NCBI GenBank assembly: GCA_032358165.1
Contig: JAALGY010000057.1
Location: 2,604,001 to 2,668,000 of the forward strand
From: Diplosphaera chodatii
Taxonomy: Eukaryota; Chlorophyta; Trebouxiophyceae; Prasiolales; Stichococcaceae
Direction: 5' to 3'
Length of the DNA stretch: 64,000 bases
In this document: piece by piece, positions 45,403 to 58,267 of the stretch
Position numbering within the stretch: position 1 is the stretch's first letter
How the letters are laid out: each line of letters begins with the position of its first letter
Program-made: the position numbers and the translations under genes
The notes under the pieces: generated by a model
What the model was told of the DNA's origin: nothing
Seen by the model: only the letters and a program-made list of their open reading frames with translations
The model's database searches: none

Positions 45403-48234
45403 ATGACCCCGCTGAACTCCGCCTGCAACGAAGGAGTGGCCGGCCGCAGTGACTCGCCCGTGCAGTCTGAGCCGTACTGTTGACTGCCGCTGAGCCGGCA
45501 CTACTGCAGGGTCAGCCAGCCAGCCACTGCGGCACGACAGTCAGCTGCCATCAAACTTCTCATTGCAGCCCCCGTCCCCTGAATCGGGGCCAGTCCGGCG
45601 GGTGTCGGGGCCCATGCCCACGGTAGACCCCCGGCCGCAGGTGCCCCTCAAGGACCAGGCAGCTGGACCGGGCACCAGCGCAAAAATTCGGCCCGCCGCC
45701 GGCTTTGGCGACAGCCCCAGCCGCAGCGCCGAATCTAGGAAGCCTGGCTACCAGTCCATGCCGGATGCGGCACCGGACAGCCCCAGCAGCAGCGGCAGCG
45801 GCGCGTCCGCGCCCTATGGCATCGCCGGCGGCAGGCGCGGGGCAGGCGACCCGCTGGCCTTCACCAGCAGCAGAGTGGGTCTCACTATGATATCTAAGCT
45901 TGCGAAGCCGCTCCCCTGGGTGCTGGCAGTGCCGCTGATGCCAGCAACCGTCTGCGCCACATATTTGTCACATGCCTGCACATCCGTCTGAGCTGGGTGC
46001 CGAGCGGGCACATGGCATGTGGAGCGCGAAGTCCTGCTCCGGCGCCATGAGCCGCACGCACGTGTTGTCCGCACAGAGAGAGCAGCTTGCTCGGCCGGGG
46101 CGCGTGGTGTCGTTAGGTTGCCGCTCAGCGAGTCAGCTGTTGGTGGTGCCTGCCGTCCCCTCAGCTTCAAGAGACACCTCTGACGAAAGAGACACACCTC
46201 TCTTTGGGGCTGTCGAACAGCGTACGCTCGGCGAGGCTGCTGGGTCCTGCCCCGCTCCTCCAAACGCAACTGCTCCCTGCCCGTTTCTTCAAGACGCTCC
46301 CGCGCTCGCTGACGGGTGCCCACGCCTCCTGCAAACCCTACACCCTGCACCCGCAGATGGAGGCAGCCTTCTGCGCGTACCTGGGGCGGGTGTCCTCGGA
46401 GTGCGCGAAGCTGGTGCGCTGGCTGCAGCTGGCGGCGTGGCTCACGGCGCTGGGAAAGTGGTTGTACCAAAGCGCCACGGGGCACCCCTACGCCTCGCAG
46501 AACGTCCTGGAGTGGGCGGCGGGGGGAACCCTGGTGTTCCTGGTCGTTGTGGCAGGTGGGTGACTGTGCTGTCACCATGTACAGCGGGCGCTGTTGGCAC
46601 ACAGCGCATGAGCACCGAAGTGGCCGCCAATGCCCACCAGCAGGAGAGGCGCCGAGCCAGTTTGGGGTTGTTGGACCTTCGGACGCCTTGTGACGGTACG
46701 TCCTGAGCCCGTGCTTTGGTGCGCGCCGTGCAGAGTGCACGTCGCTGCGGCAGCTGCGTGGGGAGCACCGCTTCGTGCGCCACGAGATGCTCAAGGCGCA
46801 GAACAGCCTCGTCATGATGGTGCTGAAGATGTGCGGCACCGGCATCTTCGTGCGCAAGCACGCCGTCTCCACGCCCCAGGTTTGTACATCAGCTTTTTAA
46901 AAGCTAAACTCGTCATCGTGTGATTAAAACACCGTGAACAAGAGTACCATTTTGCAGAACACCTGGAGCACTGGAGCCTGCAGCCGGCTGTTGCTTGCTG
47001 CCAGGCTGGGCTGCCATCCGCGGCGGCTCAGCCACAGGCTCTGCCACAGCGGCGCTTTGCCTCTGGAACAGGGCGCTGCGTGGCGGCCTCAAGAATGTGG
47101 ACGGGCACAGAATGTTAGGGTCTGTCCCTGTCTCACCGGGCCTGTGTGCTGTGCAGGTGCGGGCCATCATCGGGGGCGCCAGCCTCGTGTTTGACCGCTT
47201 CCGGCTAAGCCAGGCGCTGCTGCTGTCAGCGTTCAACTTCCTCACCTTCATCATCATGGAGGTCCGCTCTGCAGCAGGCGCACCCTGAGCAACCGTGGCT
47301 CCGCCCGATGTCATGCACAATTCCCCAGCTGATGTGCATATCATGTCCAGACAGATGACTGGACAGCAAACGGTTGCAGCCAGAGGAGATTGCGCGCAGT
47401 TTGAGCGCGCCCTTATTCCACCCCTGGTCAGCTCATGCACAGTGCATTCCTGGTGCTGCAGGTCGCGAACTCGACGGCGGGCGCCACCAGCGGGGAGATC
47501 GCCCGCGAGGTGGTGAACACGGTGGTTGTCGGGGTCGTCGCGCCGCTCGCGGCGCTGGCGCTCCTGGAGGGGCGCGCGCGCATGCGCTTCCTGTCCCTGC
47601 ACACGCACCTGGAGGACCCACAGGTAGGGTCCGAATTTAATCAGAAATTGTATCTTTAAAATTAATGAGATTATTTTTGGTTTTAAAAACTTGCTCTATC
47701 GCCATCTGCTGCCATGCTGCTGTGCTCAAGTAGGAACATGCTGGAGGGGGGTGTCCTTGTTGACGTGTCGCACTCAGCTTGCTTCGCTTCGGCGTCGATG
47801 CTGGTGCAGGCGTCGATGCTGGTGCAGGACTGCAGAGCTGTGATGCTCTGCGCGTCACCAGGCAGCTCAACCTGCGCTGTCTGCCATTGCAGGCTCTGCT
47901 GCCATTGCCATGGCAGCGTCTGGGCGCGGCGCTGCACTGGGCTGAGCTGCCTCGGCAGGGCGGGCAGGCAGCCCCTGACGGCGGCGGTGAAGCAGCCGCC
48001 GCAGCACCCCCCTCAGCAACAGCAGCGTCGGACATGGGGTCAGACGCGAGGGCGGCCGTCTCAGAGGTGGCCGCCTCGCCGCCAGGAGGCTCAGCAAACG
48101 AGCGGTTTGGTGCCGTGCTCCCAACAGCGCATTGGCCACCGCCGTGGGGAGGGCGCTCCCCGCTGAACCCCCGGCAATCAGCCACCCCATCAGCAGCAGC
48201 GTCGACCATGGCTGCACGGCCTAGCCGGCAGTGA
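45403..48234 (+). CDS. Multi-pass membrane protein with disordered ends, unknown
   Basis: Seven exons (45403-45459, 45569-45874, 46357-46555, 46734-46879, 47157-47261, 47462-47623, 47893-48234) total 1317 bases, 438 residues, with consistent phase and ATG at 45403. Residues 20-121 are Pro/Ser/Gly-rich and probably disordered. The middle holds membrane segments: LVRWLQLAAWLTALGKW, AAGGTLVFLVVVAG, LSQALLLSAFNFLTFIIME and VVNTVVVGVVAPLAALALL, with a conserved-looking loop VRHEMLKAQNSLVMMVLKMC. The last exon is Ala/Pro/Ser-rich and again disordered. I do not recognise the family. The layout suggests an integral membrane protein with both tails in the cytosol or stroma. Exon 1 is supported only by phase. 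Confidence 0.6.
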
Positions 48235-48954
48235 CTCCAGTCGCTCGCAGGCATGTCTCTCACACAGTAGGGCAATAGCAGCAACTCAAGCACAGCGGCA
48301 CATGCTCGAGGCAGGGCGCTTTCGAGCTATGCAGCCCTTGAACTTGCTGCTGGACTGTGCAAAATAGTACGGCGTGATACGTGGCAGCCAGCTGTAGTCA
48401 GCTGCAGCAGTCCATTTAAAGCAGCGTGCACATGCCGATGTGCTTGCTTGCATATAAATATCCTGCGAGAGAGCGCGAACTGTGCCATGATGCTGCAGCG
48501 TCCTCGCACCTAGGCAGCTTTCTTCTTTCCATCATCTTCTGTCAGGGGTGCAGACATACTTGCATATATCTGGGTCACTGCAATATCGAGGGAACGAGTT
48601 GTGTCAAGTTTTTGTCAGGCAGCATGTCCACTGCAGGCTTTTGATGACTTGTATGCATGACGACTATCTTCAGCAGGGATGCCATCCCCTTGGGCTTGTG
48701 TACCGGTAGTTGAGATATTGCAGTGTTGTGAGCTGCACAACGGTGCTGGCAGCATATGTGTGGCATGCTGTTTTGCATGCGTGGTGTTTTGGGGGCACAG
48801 TGCAAATGACTTCTGCCCGGCGGGGTGCCAAAACGAGGGATTGGACCATGCTGGAATTGGGAGGAATGGCCATGGTTTCAAAGTTATGACCCCTGTGTCC
48901 CGCTTCACACTCATATGTCTCGACCTTCCCATGCGCACCAAACAAACCCCTGGG
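48235..48954. other. Convergent intergenic region
   Basis: About 0.7 kb between the membrane-protein gene and the NUP133 gene, which end towards each other. AT-richer, no gene recognised. Confidence 0.4.
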
Positions 48955-51900
48955 TCACGGCAGGCTGACACGAGGCATTCCAAATACCACAAGTTGCTTT
49001 GCGGGGGTTGCCACCCATCGCCGTCCGTAAAGCATTGCCGTCAGCACCGCTGCAAGTGTCTTAGGGTCTGATGCGTCATCACTGCCGCTGCCCAAGTGTC
49101 AGAGGTACTCACGGGAAGGCAGCTGCAGGGCCTCAGCAAGCTGGGTGTACGCTGTCTCCAGCATCGGCCTGCTACAAGAAATGCACAGGTGTGAGCTGCA
49201 GAGTGCGTGCATGGGCGCCAAAACCTTCCTGAGCAGAGGAGCACTTCCATCAGTGAGCAATGCTGCAGGACTGCAGCAATTTCAACAATGGCAGCAGCGG
49301 CAGCCTGCAACCATGTTGTGCAGGTGCCTCGTGGTGCTGGCTGTCGCTTGCACGGGGTGTCAATGTCCGAGGTTTGACACCAAACTCACGCTCTGGTCGC
49401 TGCAAAGGGTCTGTGGCAACGAACAGCTGTCAAGGACAGCAGAGTAGCCGCTTGGAAACTCTAAAGCCCTGAAATCCGATCAAATCTCACCTGTAGGACT
49501 CGGTGAAGTGCGGGCCCGCGGCGGCGAAAACCTCGAGCGCCAGCTCGGCGTCGTTTTTATCACGCCCCTCCGCCAGCGCCGCCGCCGCCAGGGCGGGGGC
49601 CTCCATTGGCGGCTGCCCGCCCAGCCCAAGCGCTTCCTGCGATAACATCGCAGTTACTTCACTCAGTTGTGCAGTTGTGGTGGACCGCGGTCTGAGCTGA
49701 GGTCTAGCAGCTGCTTTAGTAGAGCACCTCCGATATCCTGGCAACACTGTGGCCCAGGCGTGCATGCGAACCTTACAAGACCTGACGCCAAGATGCGCAC
49801 ATGCATCCTCTCGGATGTGGGTGGTCCCCCACCTGCAGAGCGAGCAGCGACAGCCGGGCATCGATCTCGGCGACCGCAGCGGCGGACGTCTCCGACGCCT
49901 CGCCAGCAGGCGGCTCGCCCCCGGCAGCTAGCGCCGCCAGCTTTGCGAGTGCGAGGGCACGCCTGGCGGCAGCGACATCAACCTGCAGACACAGAAGAGA
50001 CTCAAGCACCAGGCATGTGTCCGACATCCAGCTGTGCCTGTCTCCAAGAGCCAAGCAGCGCAGCAGTTGGCAGTGTGAGCGCTGCACAGCATGTCGCTTG
50101 TCCTACAGGAGCTTGTCCTATTTCAAAAAAAGCTTTAAACATGACTGCTTTGGTGTGAAATTTGTTTATCTAATCTACACCAGCCTGACCAACGCCATCA
50201 CCACTCGACAGCCGACACCTGGGGTATTCAAACATGCACGATGACAGCAGGGAGCGAGGACCGACCTGCGGCAGCTGGCTGAGGGTCCCGGACGCCTGCT
50301 GGTAGTCCCGCACCCGCAGCTGGTGCAGCCACCGCAGGGGGGCCCGGCGGGCGGCGGCCGGCGGCGACGCCAGCCAGGCGGTCAGGTCGGCGTCGAAGTG
50401 CTGCGGCACGTCCAGCAGCTCGGAGCAGCGGCCCTCGGCCTCGAGCCTGCATTCATACCGCAATCGCCTCCTGATGAAGCACAGGCTGCAAGGGGGTGTT
50501 TGGAGCAGCGTGTGCGTTGTTTGTGTCATACATACTGTTGCTCGCACAGCCTGCGGCTCAACATGGTGCACAGTGGAGGAGCATGGCACTGGCCACTGCC
50601 CCTTCAGCTGGCATCGGGCTGGGCGGCGGTTGTGCGGCACTGGAGTTCAGCAGCTTCAGCTGCGCAGCCGGGGGGCTGGCAGAATCCCCGGCCAAGGGGA
50701 TAGTGGTTCCTGTGGTTTCTGAGAAGAGACTCCCAGCCATGCGCACCTGTCGAACACATATGCTGCGCAGGACTGGTCCCAGCCCGGCTCGACGCTGCCG
50801 GAAAACGCCGCCATGTGTGTATACAGCCGGTTCGCGTCCCCCAGCAGCGCTGCGACGTCAAACAGCGGCCCAAAGGCCGCGTGCGCCTCCGCCGCCGACT
50901 CCACCCGCTGCAGCAGGGCGCCGCCAGCCGCCTCGTCCCCTGACCAACGAGGGCCAAAGTCAAACTGGGGCCAGAGCTCACCAAACCCTTGGGAGTGGGC
51001 CCACGCTGGCACTCTGTCCATGAGGCCAACAGCAGCATGTTGTGCCACATGTGACTGTTTTGCGGGCGATGCTCATTGGGCTTCTCTGAGGTACGCAGTC
51101 AGAGGGATCTGCATCATGTGACGGCCAAGGTGGCGGAGCTCATGAACGCCAGGAGTCAGAAGCGCACCCGAGCGCAGCAAACGCTCAGCCTCCTGCAGCA
51201 GGGCACCCAGCAGCGTGTCCCGTGCCGCGCCGTACTCTGCCTGCACTCAGGAACGACAGATGCCAGCCTAAGGGCTCCGGTTGCATGACGGTCTCGGCAC
51301 CAAACTTGCAGGATCTTCAATGCTGCAGCCCTGCACAACGCTGTGCCATAGTACTCTGCCCAGGCAGCAGGGCAGCAGTTGCCACCTGCACTGCAGATAC
51401 GTCAGCGGGCTCCGAAGCGGCGAGTGCGGCGGCCTCAGCGTTGAGGGCGCGGTCTGTTGCGTCGGCGGCCAGCGCCGTGGCCTCGGCCGCCCGGCCGGGG
51501 GCTTCCTCCCGCAGCTGCGCCTGCAGCCTGCGCAGCGCCAAGCACACGCACCATCCGCAAAACCTTTGTAGGCCGTGTCAGGAAGACAGATGACGACCTT
51601 GAGCTGCAGGCAAACCGCGGGCTTGCACCACAAGTGGCACACTTGAACAGGGGTCAGCGGTCCAGCAGCTGCAGGCCATGCGCTGCACCACTGCCTGAAC
51701 AAACGAGGCATATGACACACAACAGGTGTCCGCACAGCAGTGGGATACAAGCGGTGCTCACTGCAGGGCGGCCTGGGCGACCGCCAGCAGCGCGCCGCGA
51801 GCGGGCGGCTGCGCCAGCCAGTCGGGGCCGGGCACGCCGCCGATCGCTGTGTTGGCCGCCGCCGGCGCGGAGCACAGGTGCCAGTGCCGCTGCGCCTGCC

Positions 51901-53694
51901 CCGCCGCCAGCGCGTGCTGCAGGCAGCGGTGTCGACCATGGTGTCAGGCGACACGGCACACTGGAGCCTGTGATGCTTGCAAGGTTCCTGGCGCATGCGC
52001 TGCTGCACAAGCATTGCAATAGGAACTGGGAGCGTGAGCGCCAGTGACTGCAGCCTTCAGAATGCGCACAGCAGCAGCGGCCTGGGCAAATGGCAGGCGG
52101 CTTGTATCACTTTCTGCCCTCTGCACCACAGCAGAGGCCGTGCCGGGTGCAGTCCCATTCCTGCACCTGCGTCGCGCGGGCGAGCACGGCGAGCGAGGCC
52201 AGGCGCTCCGCCGCCGGCTGGGGCACCGCTTCCGCCGCATCCGCTGCATCCCCCGCCGCCCCGTCCGCTGCAGCTGCCGAGCGCGCCAGCGCCTCTGTGG
52301 CCTCCAGAAAGGCGGGCGCCGTGGCGGTGGGGCACGCGTAAAACACCTCCCAGGGCGGGCGGCCACCCACTTCGGCTGACACCTGGACCTCAGGCGAGGA
52401 ACGATCAGCCTTGGCGCACGTTGCTTCGAGTGGCTGCCGGAAGGCATGCAACCCCGTCCTGTTGCAATGCGGTGCCGCAGGGAAGCGCGGCATGCGAGAG
52501 TGTGCAGCACACAGCGGCAGACTGGCGGGTGCACATGATGGTGTGCTCCGGCTCATCAACTGCCTTGCAGGACCAGGCAGGGCTTGCAGACTTAGGATCG
52601 GGTTTGGGCTGGTTGTTGCGTTCTCGCACCTGCGGGGTGCATGCTGTGCCGGCCCGACGGATGGCGGCATCAAGGAGCGAGGTCGAGCCCACGGCATTGG
52701 GCCGCGTCTGCGCCGCCGCCGCCGCCCTGGTCTCCACCTCCCGGACCGCAGCCACTGCATGCAGCTTCTCTGCGGCCTCGAACAGCGCCCTGCAGGGCAC
52801 ATGGGCATTCCTGTGAGCCTATAGGCTCACTGGCTGTAGATAAGGCTGCATTTGTCCGACGCGGCGTCTGACTGCAGCGCCACGGACGTGACCTGTGAGA
52901 CACTATGCAAGCACCATGCGTGCGCAGCAGTGCTGCATGCTGCATTGTGGTCTCCACCAAGCTCAATTTGTGCAGGCCCAGCCTCGCAAGTTGTTGCATG
53001 TCAGGCGCCTACCTCAGCGCTGCCGCCGGCAGCTGGTCCAGCACACCCGCGTGCTGCAGGGTGTCCAGCAGCACCGCTGCGCTGTTGGCCTTTGCCGACA
53101 GCTGCTCTGGGATGGCAGCAGGGCCGCGCCCGCCCCAGTGCTTCGGCAGCGTGTCCACCACCCTGCAGCAGAGAGGCCATCTGCTTTGGCAGGCTGAGAC
53201 ATGTTCAGGCTGGCTAGTGGTGGCCAAATGCTGGGTCGTTTCCATGCTTCACTGTAAGGATGTAGCAGTAGGTGCAAATGTGGTTGCTGTTGTCAGACAC
53301 AGTTGCACTGCACAGGCATGCGCAGGAGTGATGAGGCCACCACACAGTAGTTACCACTGTGGTTAGGTGTTGTCCTGACCACTGTATGATGGGGCTGTCA
53401 CGCCTGCTTTCCCCTTTGATGGTGCATTTGACGCTTGCTTCCTCTTCATAACTCCGTGCACATCCCACCTCTGGCTGTACAGCGCCACAGGGTTCTCAGC
53501 GCTGTTGCGGTCCAAGGCGCCGGCGGCTCGCAGCTGCGCGGTCAGCTGCGCAGTGCCGCTGCCGCGCAGGCAGGCGTCGTCCAGCAGGCGGAAGGCCTCC
53601 CTAGTGGCGGCAGCTGCTATCGCTGATTCCGGCGGATCCGCAGCAGCTGCCTGCCGTGGTGCCGGCACATCAGCGGCTCCTGCTGTGCCTCGCC
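48955..53694 (-). CDS. NUP133: Nucleoporin NUP133, C-terminal alpha-helical half
   Basis: Thirteen exons (53469-53694, 53013-53162, 52630-52789, 52167-52382, 51762-51916, 51401-51527, 51168-51240, 50747-50987, 50266-50446, 49833-49982, 49491-49636, 49113-49171, 48955-49049) are phase-consistent for about 659 residues. NUP133 is part of the Y-shaped Nup107 scaffold complex of the nuclear pore. The match to plant NUP133 is collinear: RVVDTLPKHWGGRG (plant VDTLAKHW), RPPWEVFYACP (plant LEEVFYCL), HWHLCSAP...PDWLAQP (plant HHMWYPPPEGLTPWYCQP), CSELLDVPQHFDADLTAWL then RWLHQLRVRDYQQASGTL, and ELALEVFAAAGPHFTESYR. The first exon starts mid-codon, so at least one upstream exon exists. Yet only 770 bases remain before the next gene, too few for the usual N-terminal beta-propeller. 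The last short exon (48955-49049) is supported only by phase. Confidence 0.82.
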
Positions 53695-54462
53695 CTGCGT
53701 GATGTGACAGATGAAACCTTCAGCGACGCGAGACGCTCCTGCTTCAGCAGTGATCGTCAATGCAGTTCCTTCACTTGCATGCGCCGCTCCGGGCAGCATG
53801 GCAATCCGTGCTGTAGCTGCGCACCGACGCTGGATCGTGTGCGCGGCGCCATGTGGACCAATGCCGCAGCTGCTCTGAAGCGATGTGAATGACAGCAGGA
53901 TCACTGCAATCGAAGCAGGGCGAATGTCATGACTTGCTCGATCACAAAATAGCTGGTCGATCGCCGCCTACGCTGCAGCCTTGCACAAGCGCTACCAGCC
54001 ACAAAGCATCGCTCTGCATCAACAAGGACAGTGACTGCGACTCCAAGACTGCAACACCAGCACATTCTCTGCTGCGAGAGCCCTAGAGCAGCAAAGTCGT
54101 CAGCAGTCGCCAATTAGTCTGGCAACTTTGCACAGGACCGGATGCGGATACATGATCATACACACCATTCGCAACCTCGAGTGAAGTGCAAAAGGTCCGC
54201 TCCACACCGGGCGCAGTGTGAGCAGGAGCTCGCTGCTTGGTGCACTTTACATTGCCAAGGCCTGATTGAGCCTGCCAGGCTGCTGCTTTCGGCGCGAGGC
54301 AGCCATAGTTCGTGCTAAGACACACGGTGATTGACAGAGCCTGACGCACGTCAGCTCGCGTCTGGTAGCACCTGTTGTCGCATAAATTGTTGCAAGTGAT
54401 ATTTGCTGACGGCGTGCTCTGCGGCAGCGGTCAGCCAAGGGTTGAACGGGCAGGCAGCCGGC
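53695..54462. promoter_or_regulatory. Divergent region between NUP133 and PRL1
   Basis: Contains the PRL1 promoter and the missing first exon(s) of the NUP133 model. No propeller-like sequence could be found here on the minus strand. Confidence 0.4.
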
Positions 54463-57400
54463 ATGGCGCCAGCGGCCGCCCCAGCCGCGGCGCTGCAGGA
54501 TGAGCCGCCACCGGAGCTGAAGCCGCTGAAGTCGCTCATCCTGCTGTCGCAAAAGCGCACACGGGAGATGTTTGTTGGCAACCATGGGCAGCGGATACCA
54601 ACAGACGAAGAGAGGTGGGTTTGGTAAAAGACCGTAGAACGCGCAGTGGACAGGAAATACGACAGCGTTGCTGTGTCTTCCTCGGATGTGTTTTGCCAGT
54701 GGGCACTGCAAGATGCTCATGCACATGTTGACTTTGTGCGGGCTTCTGATTTGCAGCCAGAAGATCAAGATCCATACGAAGGTGAGCTGCTAGTGTCTGT
54801 TGTGGCAGTCGGACCTGTGGTGCACAGAAGCTTCCATTGTGCCTGCACTCTCAGGTATTGTGTGCAACCAAAGTCCATCTGTCCACCTCTCACAGATTCG
54901 TGACGAGTATGCCGTTCTGGACGAGATCAACCTTCCAGAGCCTGGCGTGTCGCGCCCTGGAGCACCCGCAGCAGCAGCAGCAGCAGCCGAACCAGCAGTG
55001 AACGGCACATCAGCAGCCGCAGAGGATGGTGCGGTGCCAGCTGGCACCAAGGCCGAGTCGCGCTCAGCCACAGCAAAGCTCATTGACGCCATGCCGAAGG
55101 TCTCGGACGGGTGAGCACCGCTCGACATCATGATACACCCATGTCAGCACCTGCACGACCCTTCACACCCAATCTTAATGCAACTCCAGGGCCAGCAGCA
55201 ACACGTTGGGCTCACAGCCGTGCTGCTCTTGTGCCCTTCAGGGCGGCAGCTGCAGCGAGGCAAAAGGCGCAGGCTATGGTCCTCCACAGCGGCGGCGCGG
55301 CGCTCGTGCCCAAGGCAAGTTGCACACATACACCCAAATGCTCAGTGACCCACCGTATTTTGCCAAAGAGCATCATCCCGAGCCAGGCCGTGCTATCGAT
55401 TGCATTCGTACTACAGAGTCGGCAAGCTTGCTGATCTGAGAAGCTAAACTGCGTAATGAGTGATGGCGTCGGATGGGACAAGTGGCATGGCATGGCAGGC
55501 GGGTGGGGGACACGACGAGTACAAGCCGTCGGCGGCGGTGGCGCGGCGGATGCCCAGCAAGTGGCCCCGTCCCGTGTGGCATGCCCCCTGGAAGCTGTAC
55601 CGCGTCATCAGCGGTCACCTCGGGTGAGGCCTACTGCTGTGCCCCTGCACCCATTGATTATACTGTAGGTGCACGCATGTGGCTCTGCCTGAACAAGCAG
55701 GTTCATGGCCAGACTGGCTGGACAGCTGTGTCCATTGTTTGTGCCCATCGAGCAAGGCGCCTGCTGCCGCCATGGTCGCCAGAAGCTCAGACAGTACGCA
55801 GCTGCATCTGTGCCCCAATGGGAAGTTCTGGGGCTGACTGTGCTGGCGGATGGTTGGTTGCAGGTGGGTACGCTGCCTGGCCTTTGACCATGGCAACGAG
55901 TGGTTTGTGACCGGCTCAGCGGACCGCACCATCAAGGTGGGTCCTAGGCATGTTGCGCAGCATCCAATGCCAGCAATCAAGGCCGCCGGGCGTGCGCATC
56001 ACCCCCAGCGAGGGCTGCGATCAATTTCCCAAGATCGAGGATGTGCTGCAGCATGCTGTTGTGTGTGCAGGTGTGGGATACAGCCAGCGGGCAGCTCAAG
56101 CTGACGCTCACAGGACACATTGAGCAGGCATGCCCTCGCTCCGTCCCTGCTGACACCTTCCTGGTGCTTGGCACGCCATCCCGCTGTCGCCAGGGCTGCA
56201 GAAACATACATGAGACAGTAGTGCGAGCTGCTGACCCTACCCTAAGTCTGCATGATTTCTGCCTCAGGTGACGGGCATTGCGGTGTCGGACCGGCACCCC
56301 TACATGTTCTCGGGCTCGCTGGATAAGGAGGTCAAGTGCTGGGACCTGGAGTACAACAAGGCACGTCAGCAGAGCTGTGTGCTACTTTATGCTACACTAT
56401 GAGCAAACGCTTCTAGAATGGCAGTGTGTACACCCGCCCTCTGTCATCTTGAACACACATGCACTGTTGACAGCACCAGTTACCGCTGCAGCACCTGTGT
56501 CGGTAGCAGCGTGTGACAGTAGCATCCATGTCTTGCAGGTGATTCGGCAGTACCACGGCCACCTGAGTGGCATTTACGCGCTGGCGCTGCACCCGACGCT
56601 GGACGTCCTGATCAGCGGCGGCCGCGACTCCGTCGCCCGCGTGTGGGACATGCGCACCAAAGTGCAGGTATGGACTATGCTTTGGCCATGCCCAGCGAAC
56701 CTCCAACAGTTGCGCAGCGCATGCCACAGCAAACAGCCAGTGCGCCACCTGACAGGCGGCACCGGCTGTGTTTGCGCATGTACAGCAGGCCAGTGCATGG
56801 TCTGCCGTATGAGCGCGAGAACGTAGCTGGTGCCGCCTCGCCATGCATCCTGATGTCAGCAGGCGACCGAAAATTGCGGTGTACTGCTGTCCCCGCACGC
56901 CCCTGTTTGCAGCACGAACACCCACAAATGGTCATCTGGCGGGCCTGCTCGTAGGTGCACTGCCTCAGCGGGCATGACGAGACGGTGGCATCCATCCTCA
57001 CGCAGGGCGTGGACCCACAGGTGCGCTACTTCAGCATGCAAGTCTGAAGCCTGTGCAGCATGTTAACTGCCTGCAGATGCCAACATGCACACTGCATCGC
57101 CTACACTCTAGCACCTTTGGCAGATGATGTGATCTCAGCAGACTCCTGTAGCAACGGTTGATTGCCTTGGCGGTGGTGCTCTGCCGCAGATCATCACGGG
57201 CAGCCACGACAAGACGGTGAAGATGTGGGACCTGCGCAAGGGCAAGACCATGTCCACGCTGACGTACCACAAGAAGTCCATCCGCGCAATGGCGGCGCAC
57301 CCGCAGGACTTCGCCTTTGCCGCCGCGTCCGCCGACAACATCAAGAAGTACCGCCTGCCGCAGGTGAGGGCCGCGGGCGCCAGCGTTCCAAAGTTCTACT

Positions 57401-58267
57401 GCCTCGCTTGCTGCTGTGGTATGCATGCTCGGACGCGTGATGTCTCGTGCATTTGGTACGTGGGTTGGGTGCAACCCTGATTGATCTGCTGGATGCGGGC
57501 CGGTGACGCATGTCGCAGTGCGAACTTGCTCATGGCTCTACTGTCCCTGTGCAGGGCGAGTTCCTGCACAACATGCTGCAGGAGCCGCGCACCATCGTCA
57601 ACGCCTGCGCCATTAACGAGGACAATGTCATGGTGACTGGCGGCGACAACGGCGCCCTTTGGTGCGCCTGCCCTAGTGTTTTTTTTTTCGTTCAGATCGA
57701 TTGTGCAGTGCTGCTCACTGTCTACATCCTGCTTGCCTGCCCTCCAAAGCAGCTGCAGTTCACCGCACCATCTCACGGCTGTAACTGGTTCGCATGTGTC
57801 ACGCCAATCTGCCGGCCTCAAAACTTCGGCCAGTGCCAACCCTGTCTCCTGGCGAAAGGTGTGGGGTCCTGCCGCAGGGCATACGACTGGAAGAGCGGCA
57901 ACCGCTTCCAGCAGTACACGTCACCGGTGCAGCCGGGCTCCCTGGAGTCCGAGTCCGGCATCTTTGCGCTGACCTTCGACAAGTGCGCTCCAAGTTCGTC
58001 AATGACAGTTGCAGTCATTGTCCATATACAGAGCTGGGTCGCAACTGCTAAGGCTGGTCGAAGTGCATGCGAGCAGGTTGGCAGGACTGAGCAACGTCCA
58101 GCGTGTATTAACTAAAGCCCGCACCATGTCGTACGTGCAGGTCCGGCTCGAGGCTGGCGTCTGCCGAGGCAGACAAGACGGTCAAGATGTGGCGCGAGGA
58201 TGAGGAGGCCACGCCCGAGACGCACCCCATCAACTTCCGCCCGCCGCGCGACATCAAGCGCTTCTGA
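54463..58267 (+). CDS. PRL1: PRL1/PLRG1 WD40 protein of the spliceosomal NineTeen complex
   Basis: Fourteen exons (54463-54614, 54757-54781, 54896-55110, 55242-55314, 55499-55623, 55864-55936, 56071-56127, 56268-56360, 56539-56667, 56955-57020, 57190-57363, 57555-57661, 57878-57982, 58141-58267) give 506 residues, close to plant PRL1. The N-terminal third is variable and Ala-rich; seven WD40 repeats follow from [15 protein letters not shown]. Diagnostic stretches are [94 protein letters not shown] and the ending [18 protein letters not shown]1 activates the spliceosome within the Prp19 complex and, in plants, affects sugar, defence and miRNA pathways. Introns after 55314 (gcaagt), 56127 (gcatgc) and 56360 (gcacgt) start with GC. 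Confidence 0.97.

Noticed and set aside
52820..52890. Possible extra NUP133 exon (VTSVALQSDAASDKC)
   Set aside because: Including it breaks the phase, whereas joining 53013 directly to 52789 keeps the frame and the plant-like sequence.
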